64,000 nt of DNA from Nereocystis luetkeana (Eukaryota > Sar > Phaeophyceae > Laminariales > Laminariaceae): positions 62,001 to 126,000 of the forward strand of contig JARUPZ010000037.1 of the NCBI GenBank assembly GCA_031213475.1. Reading direction: 5' to 3'. Shown piece by piece: positions 1-10,814 of the stretch. The stretch's first letter is position 1; each line of letters begins with the position of its first letter. Under the pieces are notes generated by a model. It had not been told where the DNA came from. It searched no databases and saw only the letters and a list, made by a program, of their open reading frames with translations. The translations under genes were made by a program, and so were the position numbers.

Positions 1-88
1 GAAAATGTCACGTCCAAACGTGATACAAGGCAGCTAGAGAGATACAAGGCTGTACTACGATTCCTGTATCTTCAGTGATATTTCTCAC

Positions 89-169
89 CTCCGTCAGCAT
101 CAGCTGTGTTGCTTGCAAACGATGTTTCGCCCTCGATGTGTACCTCCGACTCGTTAGCAAAGATAGCTC
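89..169 (-). CDS. 81-bp exon encoding one 27-residue beta-helix repeat module
   Basis: Read on the minus strand, the exon opens after a TTCAG acceptor and closes at GGAG|GTGAG. It is exactly 81 nt with phase 1 at both ends, so it can be added or removed without changing frame. It encodes a module beginning GAIFANESEVHIEG and ending SNTADADGG, and the split terminal codon restores Gly at the junction. This is the Gly-Gly-Ala-Ile / Asn-Thr-Ala pattern of polymorphic-outer-membrane-protein-like right-handed beta-helix repeats, found in secreted or surface proteins of many stramenopiles. It lies 177 bp downstream of the identically built exon at 347-427. The gene continues beyond the left edge of the window. 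The exon borders and phase are read directly; the function is inferred from the repeat pattern. Confidence 0.6.
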
Positions 170-346
170 CTGAACTTAGGGGAAGAGGAAATTCGCGTTG
201 GTTGGTACGTACAAGCAATCTTTGCGATGGGGCACGCGCCTGGCGTCCTAGAAGCAAATGCTGCGGTCGAGCGGAGGGCAATAACATACAGGGTACCATA
301 CATGGTGACGTGTGACGGTGGATTAAGATCAATCAAAGGGCCTCAC

Positions 347-427
347 CTCCGTGACGTTGCGCAGTGTTGTTCATGAACTTAGTTCTGCCGTCGATGTATA
401 TCTCCGATAAGTGAGCAGATATAGCAC
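347..427 (-). CDS. 81-bp exon encoding a second 27-residue beta-helix repeat module
   Basis: The minus strand has acceptor TTGGCAG, then an exon starting GTGCTATATC, then donor ACGGAG|GTGAGG. Length is 81 nt and both ends are phase 1, matching the exon at 89-169. The product reads GAISAHLSEIYIDG and ends NNTAQRHGG, aligning residue for residue with the neighbouring module. The 177-bp intron between the two exons begins GTGAGG and ends TTCAG. Upstream exons are not visible before 11,162, so these modules may belong to a separate gene or to the beta-helix gene that starts at 11,630 with TE-filled introns. Phase compatibility (1-1) allows either. Confidence 0.6.
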
Positions 428-680
428 CTGCCAATGAGTCGGAAACGAAGTATTTGGGGTATTTTGAGGGCGAGGGTCTGGTGTTCGGAGTGCTCACGTA
501 CGCGGTGTAGGGGTTCATGTGTAACGATATTTGGGAGATCCACGCAGGAAATATGGATGTTTCTGTGTGGAGCATCCCACGGGTTGTGGCATGTTTTGTC
601 CGCCACTTACCCCTTGCCTTCATGCCTATTTTGTTTCTTCCTTTTCTTGTTGTGTTCAACGTAGGTAATTTATTTTATAT
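428..680. other. probable intron or spacer
   Basis: Minus-strand sequence upstream of the 347-427 exon. No further 27-residue module or coding pattern could be seen here. Confidence 0.3.
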
Positions 681-2125
681 ACAAGGTACCTCTTCGGAAT
701 GTAGGTAAGGTCAAATCATTCCGGGGGCGTCGCAAGGCGAAAAAGGAGTCACAGCTAACACACGCTAGTTGTTTTTATCGGAAACGTGAGACGCCTCTTA
801 CGATACAGGTAACACATTCCCGCTATTATTTTTCATGAATGATGGGGCCCCACACATCGAAATCGTCGGAATGCCAATCTTATTTCGAAAAAAGATGTTT
901 TTGTATACTTGGGCCATGGAATTATTCATCGGGATGCGATTTAATTTTGGTTGAAGACAGTTCTCGCGTGAGGTATCGAGTTCCTTAAGTGAGGAGCCTT
1001 AGACAAATTACGATGAACCTTTATCGTAGGACGCCTTGTGAGCCAAGGGTAAGCGCATTGCTCCAAGTAAAGAGTAACAGTAGTAGTCACAAGGAACTGA
1101 TCACTGCTCTTTCTGTGGTGAATACTGCACTACTACTCGTATATGCACGCGGTACCATGGGTTGGCTACCTTACTTACTGTTACATACACCACTACCACT
1201 GCTCCGAAGGTGTAGTACAGGCAGAAGGAGCATGCACTCTACCAAAACTACCCGACACACTGTACTGCTGCCACTACTAACTATACTGCTACTTCTAGCG
1301 CGTGACCAATCGTCCATACACTACCGACAACCTCATGGTAAACATAGAGGTGAAATATCCTCGCGGTACCATTGGTTGGAGCATGACTACTATATACTGT
1401 TACACTGTCAGCGTATGGATACACTATACACCCCTGCCAGCAGTACGTATAGGCAGAACAGGTAATGTCCGATTGAATAAATTCCACACTACTGCCTATG
1501 CCAGTACTATACCTGCTACTATTACAATGTAGGAATAAATTCGATACAACGGCAACGTAGCACCCAAGCGGTACCATCGGTTGGGGGCGTGACTACTACT
1601 AAAATGTTACTCGTTGTAAACACCACTACCACTGCTACGCAGGATGTACTGTATTGAAGGTAGAAGCAACGTGCACGGAACAAATACTATACTACGACTG
1701 CTAGTGATATCAACATTTGGTAAATGAATAGCCTACGTAGTATACACGATTGATTGCATCTAGTACTGCTATTGGCCAAGTAGAAGCAGCATGCAGACGG
1801 CAACAACAGTAGTGGCGGATACCACAACGACTCCGATTATTGCTACTGCTGCTGATGGACAGACATTCACAGAAGCAGCATGCACTCGGTACCACATGGG
1901 CTGCTATTGATATCAATACTCTAACTACAACTATAGTACCTGGTTGCTACTACTAACTACAGCAGTACGTCAGAATTATTTACCTGCGTGTCAAAAACAG
2001 CGTCAATAATACAGAAATGTCAAATAACAAAACAAACTCACTATTAATATTTGTTGGAAGCAGCTTCTCTGTATCCATATTCAGGTATACGTACGGTTGG
2101 GGCACGATGAGAAAGTTGTGTGCAT
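681..2125 (+). repeat. dispersed repeat R2, copy 1 (contains an M2 insertion)
   Basis: The start (AAGGTACCTCTTCGGAATGT...GGGGGCGTCG) matches 42,557-42,839 on the same strand and, reversed, 27,085-28,280. From about 1,150 the body carries an internal tandem arrangement: GCGGTACCAT followed by GGTTGG recurs at 1,149, 1,363 and 1,568, giving a period of about 210 bp, separated by TACTACTA-rich stretches. The end includes GGTTGGGGCACGATGAGAAAG, which is present reversed at about 27,120. Removing 791-1,037 restores continuity with the other copies. No protein reading frame is conserved between copies, so I treat it as a non-coding dispersed repeat of unknown class. Confidence 0.65.
791..1037 (+). 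mobile_element. M2, a 247-bp MITE-like insertion inside R2
   Basis: It is flanked by direct repeats GTGAG (786-790 and 1,038-1,042). Uninterrupted R2 at 28.2 kb (reverse strand) reads CGGAAACGTGAGCCATA straight across this point. The ends are imperfect inverted repeats sharing TACGATAnAGGT near each end. A second copy of nearly equal length lies at 57,849-58,094 and shares CTCCTTAAGTGAGGAGCC and neighbouring sequence. Confidence 0.6.
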
Positions 2126-2314
2126 ATGCTTGTCATTCAAAAATGGTAAAGAGTGTCAAATAGGTACCCACGACGACAGTAGCTGATTCGTGGCTACATC
2201 ATTAGAACTCTGTTATAAGGATTACCTTGGGCCAGGTAATAGATCGGTCTTTTCCCTCTATAGCCCAGTAGGTAACACCTTCACAACTCTAACATCACCA
2301 CTAAGTACCGCCAC

Positions 2315-2860
2315 GTGTTCCCGGTGAACCCGAAGATCGTCCCGGGCTGGAATCGCGCTAAGTTGCAGCTTCCGCTGATCAACAGCAGTTGCACGCCCCA
2401 CGCGGTTAAACAGCGACGGTATTCGCTGGGGGAAACGGTCATGATCCAGAGCGAGGTGACGAAGAAACAGAAGGCGGGGACGGTCCGCCGGTCGCAGTCA
2501 GCATGGGCAACAAACTGTGTCGCGGTGGCAAAGAAGGATGGCACGGTGAGAGCCCGTCAGGACTATCGAGGGCTGAACGCGTTGCTGGAGTCCAACAGCG
2601 GAGGGTTGGGGTATATCGCACGCATATTTGACAACGTGAAGGGCGCCACGTGCTTCATGTCCATAGATCTAGCGTCAGGCTTTACCCAGCTGCAAGTTGC
2701 TGAAGAAGACAAGCACACGACCGCGTTTCGCGACGCCCACGGGGGGCTATGGGAGTTCAACCGGTGCGGTTTTGAGCGAAAGACTCTTCCTTCTGGCTTT
2801 GCGGCCTATGTAGGGGAGGCGCTAGGTCCTCCAAACGAAAAGGCGTTCAGAACTGGCTTT
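2315..2860 (+). pseudogene. Ty3/Gypsy reverse transcriptase fragment (element A)
   Basis: Conceptual translation shows the N-terminal RT segment: a proline/lysine stretch, KQRRYSLGE, then AKKDGTVRARQDYRGLNAL (usual DYR.LN motif) and SIDLASGFTQLQVAEED (first catalytic Asp in SIDL). The reading frame shifts near 2,830, just before the active site, which continues in another frame as LALDDIIIHT. The normal Tyr of the Y-x-DD box is therefore Ala or lost. No protease or gag precedes it, so the fragment is 5'-truncated at about 2,300. A TAA at 3,048-3,050 interrupts the downstream frame. This is a dead retrotransposon remnant. Confidence 0.85.
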
Positions 2861-3815
2861 AGATGACATCATCATCCACACCAAACACGTCGAGGAGCAT
2901 GTGGTCCTGGTGGAGAAGGTGTTCGCACGGCTCCAGCGGTTCGGGTTTTCGGGGAACCTGGAAAAGTCGATTTGGTGCCCCCCGCAGCAGGCATTTGTCG
3001 GCATGGGGGTCAGGAGACCGGGCGTACAACCCTCACAAGCGAAGATATAAGCGGTGGATAAACTCTCTCGCGCCAACACTGTAGAGGAGGCCAGGTCACT
3101 TCTGGGCATCGGAGGCTACCTCGGGAAATTTGTGCCCAGATACAGTTCGATCGTAGCGCTTATCTCGGACCTGCTTAGAGACAAGCGGTTCGCGTCAAAA
3201 AGGGCAAGGAAGCTTACGGTGCCGTGGGGTGTGGAGCATGACAAGGCTTTGAAGGCGCTGACCGACCTGCTCACATCGCCACTGATTATGGCGTTGCCCA
3301 ACTGGGAGGCCACGTTTCAGCTACTACTCACGGAAGCCAGCGAGCTGGGTGCGGGAGCGGGGCTTACGCAGGTCACCAGGGGGAAAGAACGTGTTATTGG
3401 ATATGCGAGCCACCGGTTTTCAAGGACAGATGCCAAACGATCCGCAACTGACCGAGAGGCCGTGGCAGTGCTGTGGGCCATCCAGCATTTCCGGCCGTAC
3501 TTGTGGGGAAGGAAATTCGTTCTGTTCACCGACTGCTCCGCGCTCACGTGGCTGTTCAAGAGACAGGCTCTCTCGCCGAAACTCCACCGGTGAGCGCTCA
3601 GGTTGATGGAGCACGGCATTCACCTCAAGTGGCGACCGGGGGCAGACCACCAGCTGCCGGATGCCCTCTCGAGGCTGCCGCCGAGCGACACACCGTGTGC
3701 GGGCATCGATGACAAGCAACGCAAGCGAGCTAGCAAAGCTCCTCTAGGATTGAAGAATCGGCACGGACACTGGTTGTGCTGGATGCCGACGGGTAGAAAG
3801 AACAATTTAATGTGA
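2861..3815 (+). pseudogene. Ty3/Gypsy RT thumb and RNase H fragment (element A)
   Basis: This continues element A in a different frame from the first part. The RT connection region runs through VEEHVVLVEKVFARLQRFGF. The RNase H domain follows, with LLTEASELGAGAGLTQV (canonical first Asp replaced by Glu), RSATDREAVAVLWAIQHF and FVLFTDCSALTWLF. The stop TAA at 3,048 and a TGA at 3,591-3,593, where Trp is normal before ALRLMEHG, break the frame. The trailing HLKWRPGADHQLPDALSRL is the standard end of Gypsy RNase H. No integrase or LTR follows: the element stops at about 3,815, 100 bp before the foldback element. Confidence 0.85.
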
Positions 3816-5039
3816 AGAACACACACACGTATATAGACCAACCATCAGTAAACAAGATAGTTGTATTTGCAGAATGGATACGCAGTCTAGTATCTAAGTA
3901 GCCGAGGAGATAGAGATATACGTACGTACTACAAGGCGCTTCGCTCCGCGCGCGGCCTACGCCGCCCGCTACGCTCGCTCAGGAAGGAAAAAAAGTACGT
4001 CAAATTATGCTAAGCGACCAGAGGTCCACGTTTGTATTTAGATCGTAATTATAAACCTGCGACTTGATAAGGCCAAGAGTCCCGCCGCAATGCTTCAGGG
4101 AGAATCAGTCCGACGCCAGCTCGGACGCCACACACGCTTCACATTGCGGATGTCGTACGGACGTACGTACCCCAGATAGGGTACTACTTTTTTTTTTTTT
4201 TTGTATGCTCTATGTATGTACTAGTATGTACCTGGTCCGAAGGAAGCGAAAACACATCACGGCACAGCAGCACCGCAAAAACAATGAAAAAAAACGAAAA
4301 TTCTCAAAGAAAAAAAAAAGCCGTCCACTCTCGTGTAATAAGTTTCTGCCTAATTGGAACACCTTACATCCGGTCAAAAAGAAGAAAAGAAAAAAAATCG
4401 AACATAAGCGCTCTCTCGGCCTCGCACGTTGCCCGCCCCCCTCGCGACCACCTCGCCACCGAGTCGGTCCGAGTAACGCTTTTTATCGCTCTCTGCCACA
4501 ATCAGCCCCATCGCCCGCCTCGCGTGAAGCCCGGTGCTCACCGTGGCCATTGTTCGCCAGCTTGATAACATTCGCGTTCAAACTGCACAGCTCCCTCTTT
4601 CAAAATCTGCGTGGTGGCAAAAATAAGCACCGCTTGATTATTATCTTGCCATCCCGAACGACCCTTACTACCCGTACATGCTCTATCAAGAGTCATAAAT
4701 GGAGGGCCAGACAAAGCCCGTTCATGCATCCCTCGTGTCTCGAGGCACACGCGACACCTAGGCACGAACGCGGCGACCGCGCTCCTTGTAACCCCCCCTC
4801 TACCCGCCATCATCCGCTGACACCCGCAACGGCGCCGGGTCCTCCGGCGGTACCGTGCTCGGAGTACACGCACGCACTCGAAACGAAAGAAGAAATAAAC
4901 GAGAAAGGACCGAGAAAAAAAAGAACCGCTGGAAAGGTCGGGCAAGTAATAAAAGGAGGCGGTTTGGAAGTGGGAGGTCAGAGAGGTCAGGGATGTACCA
5001 ACCGAGCACGCTCAGGGGTTGAGATCTAAGTATGTATTT

Positions 5040-5295
5040 CTATGCTCATACAGAACACATGGGGTGTTGCGTTGCATAGTATCTTCATGCAGGATACTAT
5101 GCTCATACAGAATTCACGGGGTGTTGCGCTACATAGTATCTTCATAAAAGGATACTATGTTCATACATAATTCCCGGGGTGTTACACTACATAGTATCCA
5201 TAGTGCGCTCATACAGGATTCTCGGGGTGCTGCACTATATAGTATCCTCATACAGGACTCACGGGGTTTGCACTGCATAGTAATAGTACTTTCAC
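5040..5295 (+). repeat. tandem repeat, ~55-bp unit, about 5 copies
   Basis: Units contain GCTCATACAGAA, then CACGGGGTGTTGCG, then CATAGTATCTTCAT, repeated with drift at about 5,043, 5,101, 5,160, 5,210 and 5,252. The array lies in the centre of the foldback element. Confidence 0.75.
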
Positions 5296-5594
5296 ACTTG
5301 AGGTTTTACGGGATGTCACGCTTGAAGTTGAGGGAGGCGCGAGCCCCCAGTTGAGGGTGACGCGTGCGCCCTTGCCAGTAGATAATAGCCGGTTGAAGAC
5401 AGATAATATGTATGTCCTCAAAAACCAGCCGCTTCCCATCCCCTCCCTTGCTCACTAGTCTCTTGCCCCCTTCGAGCAAGCCGCACACTCATAATAAAAG
5501 AGAACGTCTCACGAACTGCGTCTGAGTTTGGCCAAGCACAGACACCTGTTTCCCACTCCTTCTGTGGATCATCATCACTGGTACCCTTGCCCTC
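5296..5594. other. unassigned foldback core
   Basis: Between the tandem array and repeat A. Two short related stretches (GTTGAGGGAGGCGCGAGCCC and GTTGAGGGTGACGCGTGCGC) lie near 5,325-5,370. Nothing else was recognised. Confidence 0.3.
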
Positions 5595-6195
5595 CCTCCT
5601 GCATCACGGTCGGGCAGTGTTGGTCATTCCCCGTGCCGTCATTACAGCGAGACGGGAGCCGGTATGGACCTGGCTCTGTGGCTCTTGCCTGTTGGGATTA
5701 CCTGCTGTTGAGAGCGTGCGACTGGACTACTAGCTTTCAAATGGTGTGACACCAACACCTACTAAACATTCTCTCATGTAGACGGACCGTCCTGGTCATG
5801 AACGTGCCTGCTGTTGGATGCGCACCACCCGTCAAAGGGCTTGGTGCAACAAATACGACAGCCGATATAGATGTACTGCTTTTCCTGCTGTATGTCTGCT
5901 GATCATGCTGCTTCTTCTTCTGCTGAGGTTGAAAATATATGTACAGCAGAGGGAGTGTTCGAGGAAACAAACTATGTATGGTTTTCCATGTCGCCACCTA
6001 CTCTGATCAGCGAGGCGGAAAGCAATCCCTTGTTTTTCAGAGCCAAGTCAGCGACGTTCAATGCACCGAGCACCGACACGGCGCTCGGCCAGGATCCAGA
6101 CATGCGTCATAGTGTACCCACGGCCCCCTTGCTTGCCCCGCAGCCGAAAGCGCGAGAAAGAGCCCTCGCCCGCCACAGAGTAACATGCCTAAAAA
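5595..6195 (+). repeat. dispersed repeat A, copy 1
   Basis: It is collinear with 44,045-44,725 (same strand) and, reversed, with 25,565-25,840 plus 18,030-18,377. Shared landmarks in order: GTCGGGCAGTGT, CAGCGAGACGGGAG, GAGCGTGCGACTG, TCATGAACGTGC, AAAGGGCTTGGTGCAAC, TTCTTCTGCTGAG, ATCCAGACATGCGTC and GTACCCACGGCCCCCTTGCT. No frame is preserved among copies. The class is unknown; a solo LTR or non-autonomous element is possible. Confidence 0.7.
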
Positions 6196-6261
6196 AAGAA
6201 ACAATGTGTACCAGGTATTATATAACTACTTACCTGGTACAGATTTATCCTTCTCTGAGCG

Positions 6262-6700
6262 TGCCTGATCGGTACATCTCTGGCCTCTCAGAGCTCCCAC
6301 TTACTTGGGAACCCCCTCCTTTAATTTACTTACCGAACATTTCCAGCGGTTCTGTGTCTTCTATACTACTCTTGGCAATTTTGTGTTTTATTTTTTTTAC
6401 TTTTTTCTTTCGTTTCGTGTACGTGCGTGTACTCCGAGGACGGCACCACGAACGAATGCGGCACCGTCTCGGTTCGTGCACCCCTGGCCTCTCAGAGCTC
6501 CCACTTGGGAATCGCCTTTTTTAATTTACTTGCAGAACCTTTCCAGTGGTTCTTCGTTTTCGCCATTTCTCTTGGCGCTCTTATTACCTGTTTCCTTTTC
6601 CATATCTAGTTTCGTGTGCGTGCGTGTACTGCGAGCACGGCACCACGGGCGAGCGCCGCACCGTCGCGGGTATCAGCGGGTGGTGGCGGGTAGAGGGGAG
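6262..6700 (+). repeat. tandem duplication (~209 bp) in the right foldback arm
   Basis: CTGGCCTCTCAGAGCTCCCAC occurs at about 6,279 and again at about 6,487. Each copy is followed by a TTTAATTTACTT...TTTCCAG block and by GTGCGTGTACT. The left arm has this block once, so the duplication arose in the right arm after the arms formed. Confidence 0.65.
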
Positions 6701-7580
6701 GTCGCAATAAGCGCGGTCGCCGTTTTGGAGGCTACGCTCGAGACACGAGGGAAGCATGAATGGGCTCTGTCTGGCCTCCTGGTGTGGTTCCGGTTTAATC
6801 CTATATACGAGCATATATGGGTCGTTTTGATATGTAAAAAAAAGTTCAAGCGGTGCTTATTTTGGAACGGAATTAATAATCAAAGAGAGAGCGACGCAGC
6901 CTGAGCACCAAGTTTGGGGAGCTGGCGAACGAGGGCCACGGTGAGCACCGTGTTTCATGTGAAGCAAGCGACGGGGCTCACTCGGGCGCAGAGGGAATAA
7001 TTTTTTACCAAATATGTTGCGAGATGGTCGCGAGAGGAGCGGGCGGCGTACGAGGCTGAGAGAGAAGCTCTTCGTCTTTTCGATTTTGTGTTCTTCGCTT
7101 TGACCGGTGTAAGGTGTTCCAATCAAGCAGCAGTTATTACACGAGAGGGGACGGCGATTTTTTTCCTTCCCGAAAAATCGGCTTCATCTTTATTGTTTTT
7201 GCTGTGCTGCTGTGCCGTGCTGTGCTATGGGCTATGACGGTGATTTCATACCCCATAGGAGCTGTGCTTTCTCTTTCTTAGATACGAGTACAAACATGGA
7301 GCATACCAGACGAAAAAATTAAGAACCTTACCTGGGGTGTGTACGTAAGTACGACATCCTCGACGCGAAGCGTATGTGGCGTCTGAGCAGTTTTCTCCTG
7401 GAGCATGGCGGCGGGACTCTTGGCATTTTCAAGTCGCCAGGTAGCGACTTCAATCATGAAATACTATATTCAATCATGGATCTCTTTTCGCTATGCATAA
7501 TTTGATGTATGTGTCTTCCTGAGCGAGCGTAGCGGGCGGCGTAGACCTCCCGCGAAGCGAAGCGCCTTGTGCATACGTAC

Positions 7581-8140
7581 ATTCAACCGGAGGGGCTTCT
7601 ATACATCATGAGTGCCCTTCGACGAACCAACTCAGGCTCGCCCCAACTCCTCAGTCAGCGTATCGGACATTAGACCTAGGCCCAGGGCGAGGCTTAGGGC
7701 CACAAGTTCGACTGGGGTCCGGCAAGAATCTCCGTGGAGAAAGCCCTCTGATTGCGCTATTGATCGAAACGAAGGAATTCACGTCATCTATTTCCCGCCT
7801 GGAAAAAAACATATTCGCCGAGAATACAACTTGCCCACCAGTAAAAAACATGTCGGTTAGAAGGGATTACCTTCTACAAAAGCACTCTACTCAGTCTAAT
7901 GATATTGCCTATACTGGTTCATCACTTCCAATGGTCCACAACTCCACGTGACTACAATATTTAGGGCAGAGGATAATGTTATATACCCAACGAAATAATT
8001 GCTATTGAGCCCGTCGAATAACGCAGATTTCTTCACAGTTGCCTCCGGGGTGCCCCCCCCGCCATATACTGCTAATAATGCTGAGTATGCAAGAGGACAA
8101 CATTCACGATTAAGTACTGTTTCTAGGACGCACTCTCGAA
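7581..8140. other. unassigned sequence
   Basis: Short frames occur on both strands, but none has a recognisable domain or convincing splice context. Confidence 0.3.
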
Positions 8141-8149
8141 AATAATTAA

Positions 8150-8215
8150 TAAGGGGTCTACGTCTGTGAGATTCGAACTCGCGGCTCCACCTTGGCGGAC
8201 TATTCACTAACCCAA
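8150..8215 (-). repeat. tRNA-like sequence with a B-box (possible SINE head)
   Basis: The minus strand contains GCGAGTTCGAATCTCAC, a good RNA polymerase III B-box in a T-arm-like context, followed by GACGTAGACCCC. A matching 5' acceptor stem cannot be formed, so this is not an intact tRNA. It is probably a tRNA-derived relic. Confidence 0.4.
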
Positions 8216-8875
8216 CAGTTATGTATTTTTCACAATGTGACTTACTGCTGCTGGGTCTGCTCCGTTTGGTGCTGTAGTCTGATTACGTATCCGCGGAGAG
8301 GTGCGCGCCGAGCCCGAGCCCGCCCTAGCCGACTGTAGTCTTGCCTCGGAGAGACGTGCTGCCCGTCGACCGTGCGTCGGGCACGAAGCACTGTCGCTAT
8401 GCAGGTATGACACCATAAAATCCATCGATCATTCTGCTGTTGAAAGCTGTCGTGGACAGCATTTTGAATTCAGAGAGTATGCCGTTTAAAAAACAAAACA
8501 TGTGATGACCCAAGGCGTCGGGTTTGGGCCAGAATGTGTCGCCTTGGGCCATCAGATAATTCAATTCGAAAAAACTCGGTTATAGTTTGCACAAGCAGGG
8601 GGGCATTCATGTTTTTGATCGAAAAACACAAGAAGTAAGTCTGAAGCTCAAATTTAAACCGCAAAGGAAACAAACTCACACGAGTCATCCCTTCTCCCTC
8701 CGTTTTTTTATCGCGCATTACATTGTAGGTTTCATTCGGCCTTCCTACTTCTCTTCAACTTCCAGATCATTTTCCGTCTCCTGTGCCGCTTTTCACGATG
8801 AGATACTGGCGCATGAATATTGTTTTTACTTTATTGCAATCCCCTCCTGGGGCGTCAATGTGATACATAATTAAA
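8216..8875. other. unassigned sequence
   Basis: Nothing recognisable was seen in this stretch. Confidence 0.3.
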
Positions 8876-8877
8876 AC

Positions 8878-8915
8878 TAGTATTCGAGGTTAACCACAAG
8901 ACCACCACGCGATAC
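8878..8915 (-). repeat. fragment of SINE tRNA-like head
   Basis: TTCGAGGTTAACCAC followed by GACCACC matches the A-box part of the SINE at 16,370-16,400. The matching minus-strand continuation includes TTGCAATAAA, also present in the 16-kb SINE. It is diverged and lacks a clear B-box. Confidence 0.4.
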
Positions 8916-9232
8916 TTGAAGTTCTCCAGTTCACGACAGAACTGCGCCGATCTCCGAGCGCAGCCATTATAGAAATTAATAAATTGCTCAACAAGGAATC
9001 CCTCCCTTCAATTATTAATAGGTGTTTCAGTACACCGACTGCCGAAGTACGTTCAAGCATATCTAGGATGTTGAGCAGCTGGCATTCTAAGAGAGATCAG
9101 CGTTATAAAATGAAGTGCAAACGCTGGGGGGATATCGTCGGCAGGTTTCCAAGCATAATGCCGAAAATTAAGCGTATGAATGCCGACTGTTGTTGTTTCA
9201 TCAAGCGCTACCCTAATACGCATTATTCATAG
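8896..9232 (+). CDS. candidate coding exon, basic protein of unknown function
   Basis: One frame is open for about 112 codons from just after a TAA at about 8,893 to a TAG at 9,230-9,232. The first internal Met is at 8,984. The translation is rich in Lys, Arg, Ser and Ile (for example AIIEINKLLNKESLPSIINR, SWHSKRDQRYKMKCKRWGDI and a CCC cluster near the end) and has the look of an alpha-helical basic protein. The first codons overlap a SINE-head fragment, so a true start there is unlikely. No family was recognised. A chance open frame of this length is quite possible in 64 kb. Confidence 0.25.
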
Positions 9233-9242
9233 TCGGTTTTAG

Positions 9243-10814
9243 CTACTGTACTTCTCCGTGCGAAATGTGAGCAATTTCTTCGATTTTCTGCAGAAGTTCC
9301 AAACTAGTCCAGAAGCATCGAAGCCGCGCTACGTCGACCATGACCGATACGTCTGATTCATATTCAAACGCCGGTAGCGCCAGGATTATATGTAGGACCC
9401 TGAGCTCTATTACACAGGTATACCTAGAAGGCCGTACCCGCTCGATGGGTAGGGTCCTCTCAAACCCCTCGTGTGTTCGGAATCTGCGGGTAGTTGGGTC
9501 GATGGGAACCGGGTACCCGGGTACCCGCGGGTTTTCCGGTACCCGCATGTAATTTGGTACTTATTTCCGGTTCAATATGCCGGCAACCCTTCCAACCGAA
9601 ACTCTCACACTTTTCAGCCTCACAAGCTATCAACCAGTTACATTCCAAGCTGAAAGGCACACGCACGGCACACGGCAGTATCGTCACGCGACACCAGCTG
9701 GGCACGATAAGCCAGGAAGCGAACGATCAGCCATGGCGCGGTCTCTCAGGGAACCCGACTTCTGGCGGGGGGCGATATTTTAGAGAATCCCGCCGAACGG
9801 TCAAAGGAATGTGTGCAAAGCGCTCTCGAAAGTGATGCGGACTGCAGAACGACGACAGCGAATACTCTGCAGGCTCTGTTTTTGACATCCGCAGCAGTGA
9901 ACAATCAGAAAACAGCAGCAGCGGTAGTGGACAATCGGAGGAGGACGAATGAAATGACTTCGTCGAAGCGGTAACACCAGCCGCGGGAAATCCGAGGATC
10001 AATAAGTTGCGTTTAGGTGCTGCTGCGGGCGCAGCTACTGGCAGTGCACCGGCCCAAGCCCAAGCAAGATAGCAGAGGTTGCTGCTGGTTCGGAAAGTAC
10101 CATAATGACAAGCAGGCTGCGGGGGAGCCTCCCCGGCATCCAGCAAGAAGAAGACGCTCGGTAGTTGGTATTCTACCTACAGTAGTTCCACATTACTATG
10201 GAACAACAACATAGTTTTCAGCATTACAGCCATCCGCGGTACTTCCGCAATATCTAACCAATTCAAATTCACTACACGGTCAATCAGAATATACGCAGGT
10301 GAAATAATACTTGAGTCCGATATCCAGTACGTCGTGGGTCAAGAAAATACCAATATATATGAGGAGACCGTCAACCATCGCCCCCATAGAATATCGTTTC
10401 ACTCTTTTCGCGCATTCAAATCCGTCAACATCACGCCCACGCAATGCAACAACACACGATACGGCACGGTTGGGCGGTTTGTGTATCGCATCAACAATAA
10501 AACTGTTCGTACTTGTCGTCCGGCATCTAACACTATTTTTTACTATCTTCCACTCAAATGTCATTGTTGGTGACACTGAAACAACGAGAAAATGCATGAA
10601 AAGACGCCGGGTACCCGATCGTCGAAAGGGCATTGCCTAACGGGTAGTGTAGGGTCTGGACTATACAATTTGTCGTTGTTGGCGGGTACCCGGAGGGTCC
10701 AACCTCTGAGATGGCCACACCTATCAACAACGCAGTTCATCAGCAGACTTTCAAGGAGACAGGCCGGCATGACTACTAAGCAGTTACTGGTAGGTACCAG
10801 CTAGCTATTATAGA
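9243..10814. other. unassigned region with GGGTACCCG palindromes
   Basis: It contains overlapping palindromes GGGTACCCGGGTACCCG at 9,511-9,527, another GGTACCCGC at about 9,539, and GGGTACCCG again at about 10,609 and 10,684. A Ser/Glu/Gly-rich reading at 9,890-9,950, interrupted by TGA, could be decayed coding sequence. No gene call is supported. Confidence 0.3.

Larger units (their letters stand above)
3922..7580. mobile_element. 3.7-kb foldback element with ~1.2-kb inverted arms
   Basis: The outer ends are inverted copies: GTACGTACTACAAGGCGCTT at 3,922 pairs with the reverse complement ending at 7,580, and GCCGCCCGCTACGCTCGCTC at about 3,961 pairs with 7,523-7,542. Pairing continues inward through GCCAAGAGTCCCGCCGC (about 4,072) with about 7,410, and through the ACACGAGGG/CGCGGTCGCC block (about 4,735 with about 6,740). 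The centre (about 5,020-6,250) holds a tandem array and a copy of repeat A. No transposase was recognised, so it is probably non-autonomous. The target duplication could not be fixed because the termini are imperfect. Confidence 0.7.

Noticed and set aside
4064-5029. Longest plus-strand open frame (321 codons)
   Set aside because: It lies in the left arm of the foldback element, is driven by A-rich composition, and the matching frame is not preserved in the right arm.
5871-6904. Overlapping frames of 199-217 codons
   Set aside because: They run across repeat A and a duplicated foldback arm. The peptides repeat because the DNA repeats, and no domain is present.
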